Shown: piece by piece, positions 16,051-24,986 of the stretch
Numbering within the stretch: position 1 is the first letter of the stretch
Layout of the letters: every line of letters starts with the position of its first letter
NCBI RefSeq assembly: GCF_947490405.1
Contig: NZ_CANLGU010000003.1
Span: 1 to 64,000 of the forward strand
Length of the DNA: 64,000 nucleotides
Source: an uncultured Algibacter sp.
Lineage (GTDB): Bacteria; Bacteroidota; Bacteroidia; Flavobacteriales; Flavobacteriaceae
Direction of reading: 5' to 3'
Position numbers and translations under genes: made by a program
The notes under the pieces: model-generated
The model's database searches: none
Told to the model about the DNA's origin: nothing
Seen by the model: only the letters and a program-made list of their open reading frames with translations

Positions 16051-16078
16051 AATAAATTATAAATAGTATATAAGCTAG

Positions 16079-17503
16079 ATGACTGCAACTGAATTTTATT
16101 CAATTATAAAACAGCAATTTCCATTTACGCCCACCTTAAAGCAGACCATAGTTTTGCAGCAGTTAGCAGAGTTTATTTTTTCTAAAACTCCCAATGCGCT
16201 TTATGTTTTAAAAGGGTATGCAGGTACAGGAAAGACAACTATAGTAGGTACAATAGTTACAAACTTATGGAAAGCTCGAAAAAGTGCTGTGTTAATGGCG
16301 CCGACAGGGAGAGCAGCTAAGGTTATTTCAAATTATTCTGGTAAAGAGGCTTTTACTATTCATAAAAAAATATATTTTCCAAAAAAGGAAAAGGGTGGAG
16401 GTGTGAAATTTGTTTTGCAACCCAATAAACACAAAAATACTATTTTTATAGTTGATGAAGCTTCTATGATTCCTGATACTCCGGGGGATTCTAAACTATT
16501 TGAAAACGGTTCTTTATTAGATGATTTAATGCAGTATGTGTATTCTGGTCATCAATGTAAGTTGTTGTTAATTGGTGATACGGCTCAGTTGCCTCCAGTA
16601 AAATTAGATTTAAGTCCTGCACTAGATGAAAGAACACTGGCTTTAAATTATAACAAAGAAGTTACAAGAATGGAGTTGGATGAAGTGGTACGTCAAGAAC
16701 AGGATTCTGGTATTTTAGCTAATGCTACCATATTAAGAGACACGTTAACAAATAATTTTTTTGAAGCTTTTAAATTTAATATATCTGGTTATGAGGATAT
16801 TATTCGTTTAGTTGACGGTTACGAAATTATGGATGCCATTAACGATGCTTATAGTAATTTAGGAAATGAAGAAACTGCCATAATAGTTAGGAGTAATAAA
16901 AGAGCAAACCTTTACAATCAACAAATACGAAACCGAATTCTTTTTAATGAAAACGAGTTGTCTGCCGGTGATTATTTAATGGTTGTAAAAAACAATTATT
17001 TTTGGATAAAGCCAACTACAGAAGCTGGTTTTATAGCTAATGGTGACATTATAGAAGTTCTAGAAATATTTAGTATCCAAGAATTATATGGTTTTCGCTT
17101 TGCGGAAGTAAAAATACGAATGGTAGATTACCCAAGAATGCGTCCTTTTGAAACTGTTTTACTTTTAGATACAATTAATGCTGAGACACCATCATTACCC
17201 TATGATGATTCTAATCGACTATATCAAGAAGTCATGAAAGATTTTGAAACTGAAACTAGCAATTATAAAAAGTTCTTGAAAGTAAAAGGTAACAAACATT
17301 TTAATGCTTTACAAGTTAAGTTTTCTTATGCCATTACATGCCATAAATCCCAAGGAGGTCAGTGGCATACTGTTTTTGTAGAGCAACCTTATTTGCCAAA
17401 TGGGATTGATAAAGAATATTTACGTTGGCTTTATACAGCATTAACAAGAGCTAAAGAAAAATTGTATCTTATTGGTTTTAAGGATGATTTTTTTGAAGAA
17501 TAA
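16079..17503 (+). CDS. RecD-like SF1B DNA helicase (AAA_30 / UvrD_C_2)
   Basis: 474 aa. Walker A GYAGTGKTT at 46-54, MAPTGRAAKVI (motif Ia), Walker B VDEASM, GDTAQLPPV (motif III), a C-terminal UvrD-like module with FSYAITCHKSQGGQW (motif V) and LYTALTRAKEKLYLIG (motif VI). This is the single-polypeptide RecD/Pif1-like helicase widely found in Bacteroidota, called exodeoxyribonuclease V alpha-like or Dda-like. No RecB/RecC neighbours exist here, so it probably works alone in replication or repair. DUF4126 follows 20 bp downstream. Confidence 0.92.
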   Translation: MTATEFYSIIKQQFPFTPTLKQTIVLQQLAEFIFSKTPNALYVLKGYAGTGKTTIVGTIVTNLWKARKSAVLMAPTGRAAKVISNYSGKEAFTIHKKIYFPKKEKGGGVKFVLQPNKHKNTIFIVDEASMIPDTPGDSKLFENGSLLDDLMQYVYSGHQCKLLLIGDTAQLPPVKLDLSPALDERTLALNYNKEVTRMELDEVVRQEQDSGILANATILRDTLTNNFFEAFKFNISGYEDIIRLVDGYEIMDAINDAYSNLGNEETAIIVRSNKRANLYNQQIRNRILFNENELSAGDYLMVVKNNYFWIKPTTEAGFIANGDIIEVLEIFSIQELYGFRFAEVKIRMVDYPRMRPFETVLLLDTINAETPSLPYDDSNRLYQEVMKDFETETSNYKKFLKVKGNKHFNALQVKFSYAITCHKSQGGQWHTVFVEQPYLPNGIDKEYLRWLYTALTRAKEKLYLIGFKDDFFEE

Positions 17504-17523
17504 CTTTTTATGAAATTTATTTT

Positions 17524-18090
17524 ATGACATTTGAAACTATTTTAAGTATTTGCCTGGGTGTTGGATTATCTGCATCAGTGGGCTTTAGAGTTTTTTTACC
17601 ATTATTTGCCCTAAGTTTAGCTTCGTATTTTGATGTTTGGCAACTCAACGAATCTTGGGAGTGGATTGGAGGTACAGCAGCTTTAATAACTTTAGGAGCA
17701 GCAACAGTTGTTGAAATTTTTGCTTATTTTATTCCTTATATCGATAATTTATTAGACAGTGTAGCAGTACCATTAGCAGCTTTAGCAGGAACAGCTATAA
17801 TGTTGTCTACCGTAGCAGATTTAAGTCCAGTAATTACTTGGTCTTTAGCTATTATTGCCGGTGGAGGTACAGCAGCAGCTGTTGCAGGAACTTCTACTAC
17901 AACCCGATTAGCTTCTACAGTTACTACAGGTGGTATTGCAAATCCATTAGTTTCTACTATCGAAACAGGCACTTCAGTGGTAATGTCTATAGTTTCTATA
18001 TTTCTTCCCATTTTAGCTGGAATTTTAGTGATAGCTCTATTGTTTATAATTTTTAAATTATACAAAAAGTTTAAACCTTCTAAGACTTAA
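17524..18090 (+). CDS. DUF4126 integral membrane protein
   Basis: 188 aa with about five hydrophobic segments rich in Ala/Gly/Thr. Family-like features include GLSASVGFRVFLPLFALSLA near the start, AYFIPYIDNLLD, and AAVAGTSTTTRLASTVTTGG in the second half. The repetitive Thr/Ala codons create long antisense frames, which are shadows. Function unknown. It sits 20 bp after the helicase and 55 bp before kdsB, within a same-strand run from 16079 to 19569. Confidence 0.82.
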   Translation: MTFETILSICLGVGLSASVGFRVFLPLFALSLASYFDVWQLNESWEWIGGTAALITLGAATVVEIFAYFIPYIDNLLDSVAVPLAALAGTAIMLSTVADLSPVITWSLAIIAGGGTAAAVAGTSTTTRLASTVTTGGIANPLVSTIETGTSVVMSIVSIFLPILAGILVIALLFIIFKLYKKFKPSKT

Positions 18091-18145
18091 AACCCATAAT
18101 ATTTGGCTATTTTTGAAATAGATTTAACAATAATTAATTAACATC

Positions 18146-18874
18146 GTGAAAATAATCTCAATGATTCCTGCTAGATACGCAGCATCTCGTTTTCCTGGAA
18201 AATTGATGCAAGATTTGGGAGGGAAAACAGTAATTTTAAGAACTTATGAGGCTACAGTTGCTACAAAGTTGTTTGATGATGTTATAGTAGTTACTGATAG
18301 CGAAATTATTTATAAAGAGATTGAAGATAATGGTGGTAAGGTGATCATGAGTAAAAAAGAACATGATTGTGGTAGTGATAGAATTGCCGAAGCTGTGGAG
18401 TCTTTAAATATAGATGTTGTTGTAAATGTTCAAGGTGACGAGCCATTTACTGATGCAGCATCTTTAGCGAAGCTTATTGACGTTTTTAAAGATGATGATA
18501 ATAAGAATATAGACTTAGCATCATTAATGGTGCATATAACAGATGAAGATGAAATTAATAATCCCAACACTGTTAAAGTCATTATAGACCAATCAGATTT
18601 TGCGTTATACTTTTCTAGAAGCCCAATTCCTTATCCAAGGGATAAAAATACAGGAGTTAAATATTATAAGCATAAAGGGATTTATGCCTTTAGAAAAGAA
18701 GCACTTATGGATTTTTATACGTTACCAATGCAGACATTGGAAGCTACAGAAAAGTTAGAGCAGTTAAGGTATCTAGAATATGGTAAACGTATTAAAATGG
18801 TTGAAACAAATGTTCAAGGTATAGAAATTGATACACCTGCTGATTTAGAACGCGCAAAGAAAGTATGGAAATAA
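18146..18874 (+). CDS. kdsB: 3-deoxy-manno-octulosonate cytidylyltransferase (CMP-Kdo synthetase)
   Basis: 242 aa from a GTG start that places the canonical N-terminus IIPARYASSRFPGK-like motif ([18 protein letters not shown]) at residue 4. Nucleotide-binding and metal motifs include [24 protein letters not shown] and [14 protein letters not shown]. It activates Kdo with CTP for attachment to lipid A in the cytosol. The HAD phosphatase gene overlaps its 3' end by 10 bp and kdnB lies further downstream, suggesting a Kdo/Kdo8N locus. Confidence 0.96.
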   Translation: MKIISMIPARYAASRFPGKLMQDLGGKTVILRTYEATVATKLFDDVIVVTDSEIIYKEIEDNGGKVIMSKKEHDCGSDRIAEAVESLNIDVVVNVQGDEPFTDAASLAKLIDVFKDDDNKNIDLASLMVHITDEDEINNPNTVKVIIDQSDFALYFSRSPIPYPRDKNTGVKYYKHKGIYAFRKEALMDFYTLPMQTLEATEKLEQLRYLEYGKRIKMVETNVQGIEIDTPADLERAKKVWK

Positions 18875-19569
18875 ATTACCAAAACATCAAAGTAATAGGT
18901 TTTGATGCTGATGATACGCTTTGGGTTAATGAAACCTATTTTAGAGAAGCCGAAACTACTTTCGGTAAACTCCTATCAAAATATGAAACACCCAATAAAA
19001 TAGATCAAGAACTCTTTAGAATGGAAATAGATAATCTTCCACTTTATGGTTATGGTGTAAAAGCATTCACTCTATCTATGGTTGAGTCTGCTTTAGAATT
19101 ATCAGATTACAATGTTAAACCAAAAACTATAGAGGCTATTTTAAATATAGGTAAAAGCATGCTAAATAAACCCGTAGAGTTGCTTGATGGTGTTGAAATT
19201 GTTTTGGAGGCTTTGTCAAAAAAGTATAAATTAATATTAGCTACCAAAGGTGATTTACTGGATCAGGAACGAAAATTAGAGAAATCGGGCTTAACAAACT
19301 ATTTTCATCATATTGAAGTATTGAGCAATAAAAAGGAAGAAAATTATGCTAAATTGCTAAATCATTTAGATATAAATCCTTCGGAATTTTTAATGGTAGG
19401 TAATTCATTAAAATCGGATGTTTTACCCCTGGTTAACATAAAAGCCCATGCGATTCATGTGCCTTTTCATACAACTTGGGCTCATGAAGAAGTAACTGAA
19501 AGTGAGAAAAATGGTAAGAAATATCAAACAATTAGTAGTTTAAAGGATATACTAGAATTAATTACTTAA
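18865..19569 (+). CDS. HAD family phosphatase
   Basis: 234 aa. HAD motif I is [10 protein letters not shown] (nucleophile D14, general acid D16), motif II ATKGD, and motif [19 protein letters not shown]. The helical cap between residues about 20 and 105 fits a C1-capped HAD of the YjjG/phosphoglycolate-phosphatase type. The 10-bp overlap with kdsB suggests a linked role, perhaps Kdo-8-phosphate phosphatase (KdsC-like), but KdsC is normally a capless HAD of about 170 aa, so a different sugar-phosphate or house-cleaning role is equally likely. Confidence 0.85.
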   Translation: MEINYQNIKVIGFDADDTLWVNETYFREAETTFGKLLSKYETPNKIDQELFRMEIDNLPLYGYGVKAFTLSMVESALELSDYNVKPKTIEAILNIGKSMLNKPVELLDGVEIVLEALSKKYKLILATKGDLLDQERKLEKSGLTNYFHHIEVLSNKKEENYAKLLNHLDINPSEFLMVGNSLKSDVLPLVNIKAHAIHVPFHTTWAHEEVTESEKNGKKYQTISSLKDILELIT

Positions 19570-19693
19570 CTAATGAATTATTATATTTATGACGTTAAAG
19601 TTGATTAAAAAATATAAATTATTATCAATAAAATTAATCATTATTTTTACCAAATTTCTATAGTTTTTAAAGGGGTTGAATTTAAAATAATGG

Positions 19694-19701
19694 TATTTTT
19701 G
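19694..19701 (+). promoter_or_regulatory. Bacteroidota -7 box upstream of kdnB
   Basis: TATTTTTG matches TANNTTTG and lies 24 bp before the ATG at 19726. A TTG at 19676-19678 is closer than the usual -33 spacing. Confidence 0.45.
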
Positions 19702-19725
19702 CACACTGTAAAAGAAAACATGTAG

Positions 19726-20808
19726 ATGAGTTATAAAAACTTTCCAATGGTGCCAAAAGTTTTATTTGGCAGAGGTAGTTTCAATCAAATAAATGACGTT
19801 TTAGCCCCAAAGCGCTTAAGCATCAATTCCCCTTTTATTTTTTTAATTGATGATGTTTTTAAAGGGAACACTTGGTTGTTGTCTAGAATTGCTCTGGCTT
19901 ATGATGATAGAGTAATTTTCATTTCAGCAAATGAAGAACCCAAGACATCGCAAGTTGATAATATCGTAGAAGATATAATTTTGAAGTCTAAAGAACGGCC
20001 TTCAGCAATAATTGGTATTGGTGGTGGGACATTATTGGATTTAGCAAAAGCAGTATCTATAATGCTAACTAATGACGGAGAAGCAAAAGACTACCAAGGT
20101 TGGGATTTGGTTAAAAACCCTGCAATTTATCATGTAGGAATACCAACTATATCTGGTACAGGAGCTGAAGTTTCAAGAACTACTGTTTTAACTGGGCCAG
20201 ATAGAAAATTAGGTATAAACTCTGATTATACACCTTTTGATCAAGTTATCTTAGATTCTGAACTTACAAAAGATGTTCCAAAAGATCAATGGTTTTTTAC
20301 AGGTATGGATTGTTATGTACATTGTATAGAGTCTTTAACAGGTACTTATTTGAATGCATTTAGCGAAACCTACGGGAATATGGCTCTTAATTTATGTAAA
20401 GAGATATTTTCTGAAAACAACCTTTCTGAAGTTGATGCTCAGGAAAAGCTTATGATGGCCTCATGGCATGGAGGTATGAGTATTGCTTATTCTCAAGTAG
20501 GTATTGCACATGCCATGAGTTATGGTTTATCTTATTTACTAGGAATAAAACACGGTATAGGGAACTGTATCGTTTTTGATTATTTGGAAGATTATTATCC
20601 AGAAGGTGTAAGTCTCTTCAAAAAGATGAAGTCAGAACACAATATTATTTTGCCAAAAGGGCTTTGTGCCGATTTAAGTGATAGAGAATTCGATATTATG
20701 ATTGATGTTGCTATGAGTTTGGAACCGTTATGGGAGAACGCTCTTGGTAAATATTGGAAAAAAACAATTACAAGAGAAAAATTGAAAGCTCTATACCAAA
20801 AAATGTAA
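19726..20808 (+). CDS. kdnB: Kdo 8-oxidase KdnB-like iron-containing alcohol dehydrogenase
   Basis: 360 aa group III Fe-ADH. NAD-binding motifs IGIGGGTLLDLAKAVS (97-112) and IPTISGTGAEVSRT (139-152); metal ligands predicted at D195, H199, H262 and H276 (MDCYVHC, IAHAMSYG, KHGIGNC). From memory the start (MSYKNFPMVPKVLFGRGSF), YQGWDLVK and the PEGVSLFKKMK region closely match KdnB of Shewanella, which oxidises C8 of Kdo before transamination by KdnA to 8-amino-Kdo. kdsB is nearby, which supports the pathway, but no KdnA aminotransferase is in the window. Its stop is 1 bp from the acyltransferase start. Confidence 0.85.
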   Translation: MSYKNFPMVPKVLFGRGSFNQINDVLAPKRLSINSPFIFLIDDVFKGNTWLLSRIALAYDDRVIFISANEEPKTSQVDNIVEDIILKSKERPSAIIGIGGGTLLDLAKAVSIMLTNDGEAKDYQGWDLVKNPAIYHVGIPTISGTGAEVSRTTVLTGPDRKLGINSDYTPFDQVILDSELTKDVPKDQWFFTGMDCYVHCIESLTGTYLNAFSETYGNMALNLCKEIFSENNLSEVDAQEKLMMASWHGGMSIAYSQVGIAHAMSYGLSYLLGIKHGIGNCIVFDYLEDYYPEGVSLFKKMKSEHNIILPKGLCADLSDREFDIMIDVAMSLEPLWENALGKYWKKTITREKLKALYQKM

Positions 20809-20809
20809 T

Positions 20810-21358
20810 ATGCGATGGTTAGCCAAACTTATATATTTTAAAATTTTAGGTTGGCAAGTTCTCGGCAATAAAAATTTCTCAAAAGATACCATAAAAAAAG
20901 CTGTTATCATTGCTGCCCCACATACAAGTTGGCACGATTTCTATGTTGGTATTTTGCTACGTGCATCAGTTGGTGTTAAAACAAATTTTATTGGAAAAAA
21001 AGAGCTGTTCGTATATCCATTAGGGTGGTTTTTTAGAATTTTAGGAGGTGCACCAATTAATCGTCAATCTAATGAAAACAAAGTAGAAGCTATTGCTAAA
21101 CTGTTTAATGATCATGATGAATTTAGAATGACTTTGGCACCAGAGGGTACAAGGAAAAAGGTAAAAGAATGGCGAACTGGATTTTATTATATAGCAAAGG
21201 CAGCTAATGTGCCTATAATCATGTTTACTTTAGACTTTGAAAACAAGGAAAACAAAGTTTCAGAGCCTTTTTATCCATCAGATGATGTTGAAGCTGATTT
21301 TAAATACATGTATAACTTTTATAAGAATATTAAAGGAAAAATTCCTGAATACTCCTAG
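20810..21358 (+). CDS. PlsC-like lysophospholipid acyltransferase
   Basis: 182 aa. The HX4D catalytic motif is present as HTSWHD (H38, D43) in IIAAPHTSWHDFY, the substrate motif GGAPINRQ follows, and PEGTR provides the phosphate-binding signature. The protein is short and lacks strong N-terminal transmembrane helices. It begins 1 bp after kdnB, so it is co-expressed with Kdo modification and may act on lipid A or phospholipid precursors; a plain 1-acylglycerol-3-phosphate acyltransferase role cannot be excluded. Confidence 0.88.
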   Translation: MRWLAKLIYFKILGWQVLGNKNFSKDTIKKAVIIAAPHTSWHDFYVGILLRASVGVKTNFIGKKELFVYPLGWFFRILGGAPINRQSNENKVEAIAKLFNDHDEFRMTLAPEGTRKKVKEWRTGFYYIAKAANVPIIMFTLDFENKENKVSEPFYPSDDVEADFKYMYNFYKNIKGKIPEYS

Positions 21359-21379
21359 TTTTTGGCACAACCTTTGATA

Positions 21380-21488
21380 AATATAAAATGAGCACATGAA
21401 ACATAAAGTAAACAATTCATTGTTCCTAAAAAGAAACATGAGCTACCCCAAACAAAAAGCTACTTCTTTACTGAAGTAGCTTTTTTGC
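21380..21488 (+). ncRNA. Candidate small RNA, copy 1 of a two-copy family
   Basis: Shares ATGAAACATAAAGTAA (21396-21411) and AAAAAGAAACAT (21428-21439), spaced 32 nt start to start, with copy 2 at 62246-62290, where the spacing is 33 nt. Both copies have an AACYTTTG promoter-like box about 17-20 nt upstream (here AACCTTTG ending at 21376) and both end in a strong intrinsic terminator. The spacer is not conserved and its length differs by 1 nt, which argues against a conserved peptide and for an RNA with two GAAACAT motifs. It follows the acyltransferase gene by only 22 bp, so a 3' UTR origin is also possible. Confidence 0.45.
21455..21488 (+). terminator. Intrinsic terminator after the kdnB unit / candidate sRNA
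   Basis: AAAAGCTACTTC-TTTACT-GAAGTAGCTTTTTT: a stem of at least 8 bp followed by a T-run. It is placed between convergent genes (20810-21358 and 21509-24100) and its A-tract makes it potentially bidirectional. Confidence 0.85.
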
Positions 21489-21508
21489 TTTTTTAATAAT
21501 TTTTAAAG

Positions 21509-24100
21509 TTATTTAATCTCTTTCACAGCATTATCAATTAATGCTCTTAAATGCTGTTTATGCGCTCTAGAAGCTATATTTCCTGAGGGGGCTGCCATAC
21601 TCCTTATTGCTTTTAAATTATATAGTAACATAGATTTTGCATTATGCGTATATTCATTACTTCGTTTTCCAGTTAACATGTCAATAAGCATATTAGTATA
21701 TTCTAATTGTAGGTTTTGTCTGAATGAATTTATTGAACCATAAATATCTGATTTAAATATTATACTATTTAAATCCGTCATAAAAGTAGAGAGTTTGTAT
21801 TTATTTCCATAAAGCTCAGAATCTGAAATACGCTGTAATGTATTTGGATGTAAAAGATGATTCAAAATATTTTTTTGGTATCTTAATACTTGTCCATGAA
21901 TTTTTGGGTCCTCTTGAGTATAGTCAAAACCTCTGCGTTGTCTAGCTAAATAATTATAAAGATCATTTGGAGCATCAAAAGCATTTGGAGCAAAAACATA
22001 AGTTTTCAAAGCATTCATAGCTCTTTTTTGATCTTCTAAACTAACAGGTGTATAAGGTTGAGAGGCGCCTTCTTGTCCTACCATAGCTCTATCAACATAA
22101 ACACCTCCAATATATCTAGAAATAACAGTTGCTGCATTTGCTTTTTGTCCACTTAGTGTGTAATAAACCCGTCTTAATTCATGGTAAGATTCCCCTTCAT
22201 TCGTAAATTTACTCTTTATTTTCTCCATCAATTTATTTGAAAGTTCAATTCTGTTAATAGAATATTTTATGGGATCACTTGACTGATCAAAAATCATTAC
22301 TCTTGGGTCTATTCCTTTACCTGAAGATCGCATATCATCAGCATCATTGCCAAATATATGTTCAGGCTTTGTAGATTCATTCAAAAGCGCTTGTCGTTCT
22401 TCTTCAGTATTAAATGGTTTATAACCCAATTGAATAGCCCAAACATCATAAGGGCCTATAGTAACATCATTATATTGGCCTTGTTTAGTTCTATCATTTG
22501 TAACGTTAATAATAGCGTAGTCCATAATTGAAGCTGTTAAACATTTTCCTTTAATAAAATCAGCATCAGCAAGCTGTTCTGGAGAATACAACTGACTTGC
22601 TTTCATATTATGGTTTAATCCCAGAGTGTGCCCAATTTCATGAATTATCACAGATGTAATAACTTCTTTTTGTAAAGTATTTAATTCTTCTTTTGTAGCT
22701 CCAAAAGCTAAAGCAGAAGTCTTTGCAAATTGTAAGTTTTCAAGCATGCCATTAGCTAAATTACAGTGATGGTTATTTAAGACATCTTCTTGGGTGTAAG
22801 CAGAATTATCATATCCGTTTTGTGTTTCATATATTTTAGATTGAAAATCACTGCCCGTAAGCATAACATACTCTAACATAATGTCTGCGCCAATTATTTC
22901 TCCTGTCCTTGGGTTTTTCATACTCGGGCCATAACCTCCAAATGGTGGACGAGGTGAGGCAGTCCATCGTAATACATTGTATCTTATATCTCCAGCATCC
23001 CATTCAGCATCATCGGGCTGTTGTTTTACTACAATGGCATTTTTAAACCCAGCTTTTTCAAAGGCTTTATTCCATTCCAATACGGCATTTTTAATTGTTT
23101 CACGCCACTTTATTGGTGTGGTGTTTTCCATCCACCAAGTAATTGGTTCTACTGGTTCGGATATTAGTGCATTTGGCTCCTTCTTTTTTAAATGCCATCT
23201 CTGAATCAAATCTCTATATGGTGTAGAACTAGATACTGTTTTATCGTCAACCTGATTAATAAAGTAGCCAACGCGAGGATCATCAAACCTTGGTTTATAA
23301 TCATTTTCTGGTAGAGCAATTAAATTGTGTATTACTTTAATGCTCACATTTCTACCATCAGTTACTGCATTGGAACCATTATTTAAAGTTGAAGATTTAG
23401 AGTAGACATATTCAACTTTAACTTTAATGTTATTTGGGTAATTTTTAATGGAGTTAATTTTTGTTTTATTCTTATCAAGATTACCTAATTTAAATGAGTT
23501 AGGAGAGGTCCCTGGTCTTAAAGAGGGTTTAATCTGTAAAAACGTTTCTTTTAGAAACAAGTCATTAGCTTTTACTAAATATAATCCTTTGTTTTTATCA
23601 TAGGCTTCTATTTTTAAACTAGCCATAATACCTTGGCTAATGTTTGCATTTTTTGCTTTTGAAATAGCTTTATCTGGATCAAAATAAAACGAAGTATTTT
23701 GCGCTACAAACTCAATTTTATTAAAATATTTTTTTAATTTAAATATTTTTGATCCTCGATAAGATCCTCTATTAATACGGCCTGCATCCATAACGCCGTC
23801 AGCTATTTGTGCAAAATGAATGAATTCTTTCTCCAACTGATCTTCCGAAATAACCATTTGAATTGAACCAGTTATGGTATCTTGATAAATGGTAAAAAGA
23901 CCATCAATTTCTTTACTAGATTTTGTTAAACTCTTAATAGTCTTTTTGGGAGATTTTTTAGGAGGTGTTGTCACAACTTCAGTGTTGCTCTTTTTCTTTT
24001 TTTTCTTTTTCTTTTGAGCGTCAACCCCATGCGGCAACATAAATAATAAAGCCGTAAGTATTAAGTATACATACTTAATCGATTTTTTTTGTAATACCAT
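21509..24100 (-). CDS. Secreted zinc-dependent metalloprotease (DUF5117/DUF5118 family)
   Basis: 863 aa. The signal peptide is at about 1-28 (YLILTALLFMLPHGVDAQ), immediately followed by a run of nine lysines and a Lys/Pro/Ser-rich linker. The N-terminal DUF5118/DUF5117-like region precedes a metzincin site HEIGHTLGLNH (487-497) with zinc ligands H487, H491, H497 and catalytic E488. Downstream, SIMDYAIINV may supply the Met-turn. This large family is common in Bacteroidota and is thought to act in the periplasm or at the surface; substrates are unknown. No T9SS domain is seen at the C-terminus (ALIDNAVKEIK). Confidence 0.9.
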   Translation of the reverse strand: MVLQKKSIKYVYLILTALLFMLPHGVDAQKKKKKKKKSNTEVVTTPPKKSPKKTIKSLTKSSKEIDGLFTIYQDTITGSIQMVISEDQLEKEFIHFAQIADGVMDAGRINRGSYRGSKIFKLKKYFNKIEFVAQNTSFYFDPDKAISKAKNANISQGIMASLKIEAYDKNKGLYLVKANDLFLKETFLQIKPSLRPGTSPNSFKLGNLDKNKTKINSIKNYPNNIKVKVEYVYSKSSTLNNGSNAVTDGRNVSIKVIHNLIALPENDYKPRFDDPRVGYFINQVDDKTVSSSTPYRDLIQRWHLKKKEPNALISEPVEPITWWMENTTPIKWRETIKNAVLEWNKAFEKAGFKNAIVVKQQPDDAEWDAGDIRYNVLRWTASPRPPFGGYGPSMKNPRTGEIIGADIMLEYVMLTGSDFQSKIYETQNGYDNSAYTQEDVLNNHHCNLANGMLENLQFAKTSALAFGATKEELNTLQKEVITSVIIHEIGHTLGLNHNMKASQLYSPEQLADADFIKGKCLTASIMDYAIINVTNDRTKQGQYNDVTIGPYDVWAIQLGYKPFNTEEERQALLNESTKPEHIFGNDADDMRSSGKGIDPRVMIFDQSSDPIKYSINRIELSNKLMEKIKSKFTNEGESYHELRRVYYTLSGQKANAATVISRYIGGVYVDRAMVGQEGASQPYTPVSLEDQKRAMNALKTYVFAPNAFDAPNDLYNYLARQRRGFDYTQEDPKIHGQVLRYQKNILNHLLHPNTLQRISDSELYGNKYKLSTFMTDLNSIIFKSDIYGSINSFRQNLQLEYTNMLIDMLTGKRSNEYTHNAKSMLLYNLKAIRSMAAPSGNIASRAHKQHLRALIDNAVKEIK

Positions 24101-24239
24101 ATTTTTAAACGATTATTTTAAGGATTGGAATCCTGGTTACTTGAATTAGTCAATCAAATTTATGAAGAAATTAAGGTTAAGATATTAAAAGAAACGTTAA
24201 AATATTATACGTGGTTTTAATTCTATATCTTTATGAAAT

Positions 24240-24986
24240 ATGATAAAAGATACAAAAATCGCTGTTTTAATTGATGGAGACAATATACCATCAAGGTACA
24301 TCTCTGAAATGATGGAAGAAATTGCTAAATATGGTACGCCTACTATAAAACGTATTTATGGAGATTGGACTAAACCACATTTGTCAAAATGGAAAAATGT
24401 ACTTCTTGAAAATGCTATTACTCCAATTCAACAATACGGTTATACTACAGGTAAGAATGCAACAGATTCTGCAATGATTATTGATGCTATGGATATTTTA
24501 TATTCTGAAAAAGTAAATGGTTTTTGCCTAGTATCTTCTGATAGTGATTTCACAAAATTAGCAACACGTTTAAGAGAAGCTGCTATGGTAGTATATGGAA
24601 TGGGGGAGAAGAAAACTCCAAACCCTTTTATCGTTGCCTGTGACAAATTTATTTATTTAGAAATCCTTGCTAATGACGACGATGATGACAACGTAAAAGA
24701 TAAAAAATCTGGGAAGCCCAAAAAGGAAAACTTATATAATATTACTCCTAAAGTTATTAAGCTTCTTAAAAACTCAGTTGACGATGCTGCTGATGAAGAT
24801 GGGTGGGCTTTTCTCGGAGATGTTGGTTCTTTGATTTTAAAAAAGCAACCTAATTTTGACTCTAGAAACTTTGGTTTTGCAAAATTAACTCCACTTTTTA
24901 AATCGTTACCTCAATTTGATATGGAGCAAAGAGATCAGGCTAATAATGCACGTTTTAAGTTGATTTACGTGAAGAATAAAGATTAA
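24240..24986 (+). CDS. NYN-domain (PIN-like) nuclease with C-terminal LOTUS/OST-HTH domain
   Basis: 248 aa. The N-terminal NYN domain has IAVLIDGDNIPSRY (acidic D12/D14), DSAMIIDAMDILYS and FCLVSSDSDFTKLATRLRE, the acidic cluster typical of LabA/MARF1-like PIN nucleases. An acidic Asp-rich linker (about 142-160) joins it to a helical OST-HTH/LOTUS domain (VIKLLKNSVDDAADEDGWAFL, then FGFAKLTPLFKSLPQF). LOTUS domains bind RNA or G-quadruplexes, so RNA processing is likely. The stop overlaps the convergent oxidoreductase by 4 bp. Confidence 0.9.
   Translation: MIKDTKIAVLIDGDNIPSRYISEMMEEIAKYGTPTIKRIYGDWTKPHLSKWKNVLLENAITPIQQYGYTTGKNATDSAMIIDAMDILYSEKVNGFCLVSSDSDFTKLATRLREAAMVVYGMGEKKTPNPFIVACDKFIYLEILANDDDDDNVKDKKSGKPKKENLYNITPKVIKLLKNSVDDAADEDGWAFLGDVGSLILKKQPNFDSRNFGFAKLTPLFKSLPQFDMEQRDQANNARFKLIYVKNKD

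Noticed and set aside
17736-18065. Long ORFs on both strands inside the DUF4126 gene
   Set aside because: Shadows created by repetitive Thr/Ala/Val codons; the membrane protein frame fits neighbours and hydrophobicity.
21396-21479. 27-codon ORF starting MKHKVNNSL inside sRNA copy 1
   Set aside because: The second copy has a frameshift and a stop after eight codons, so a conserved peptide is unlikely.
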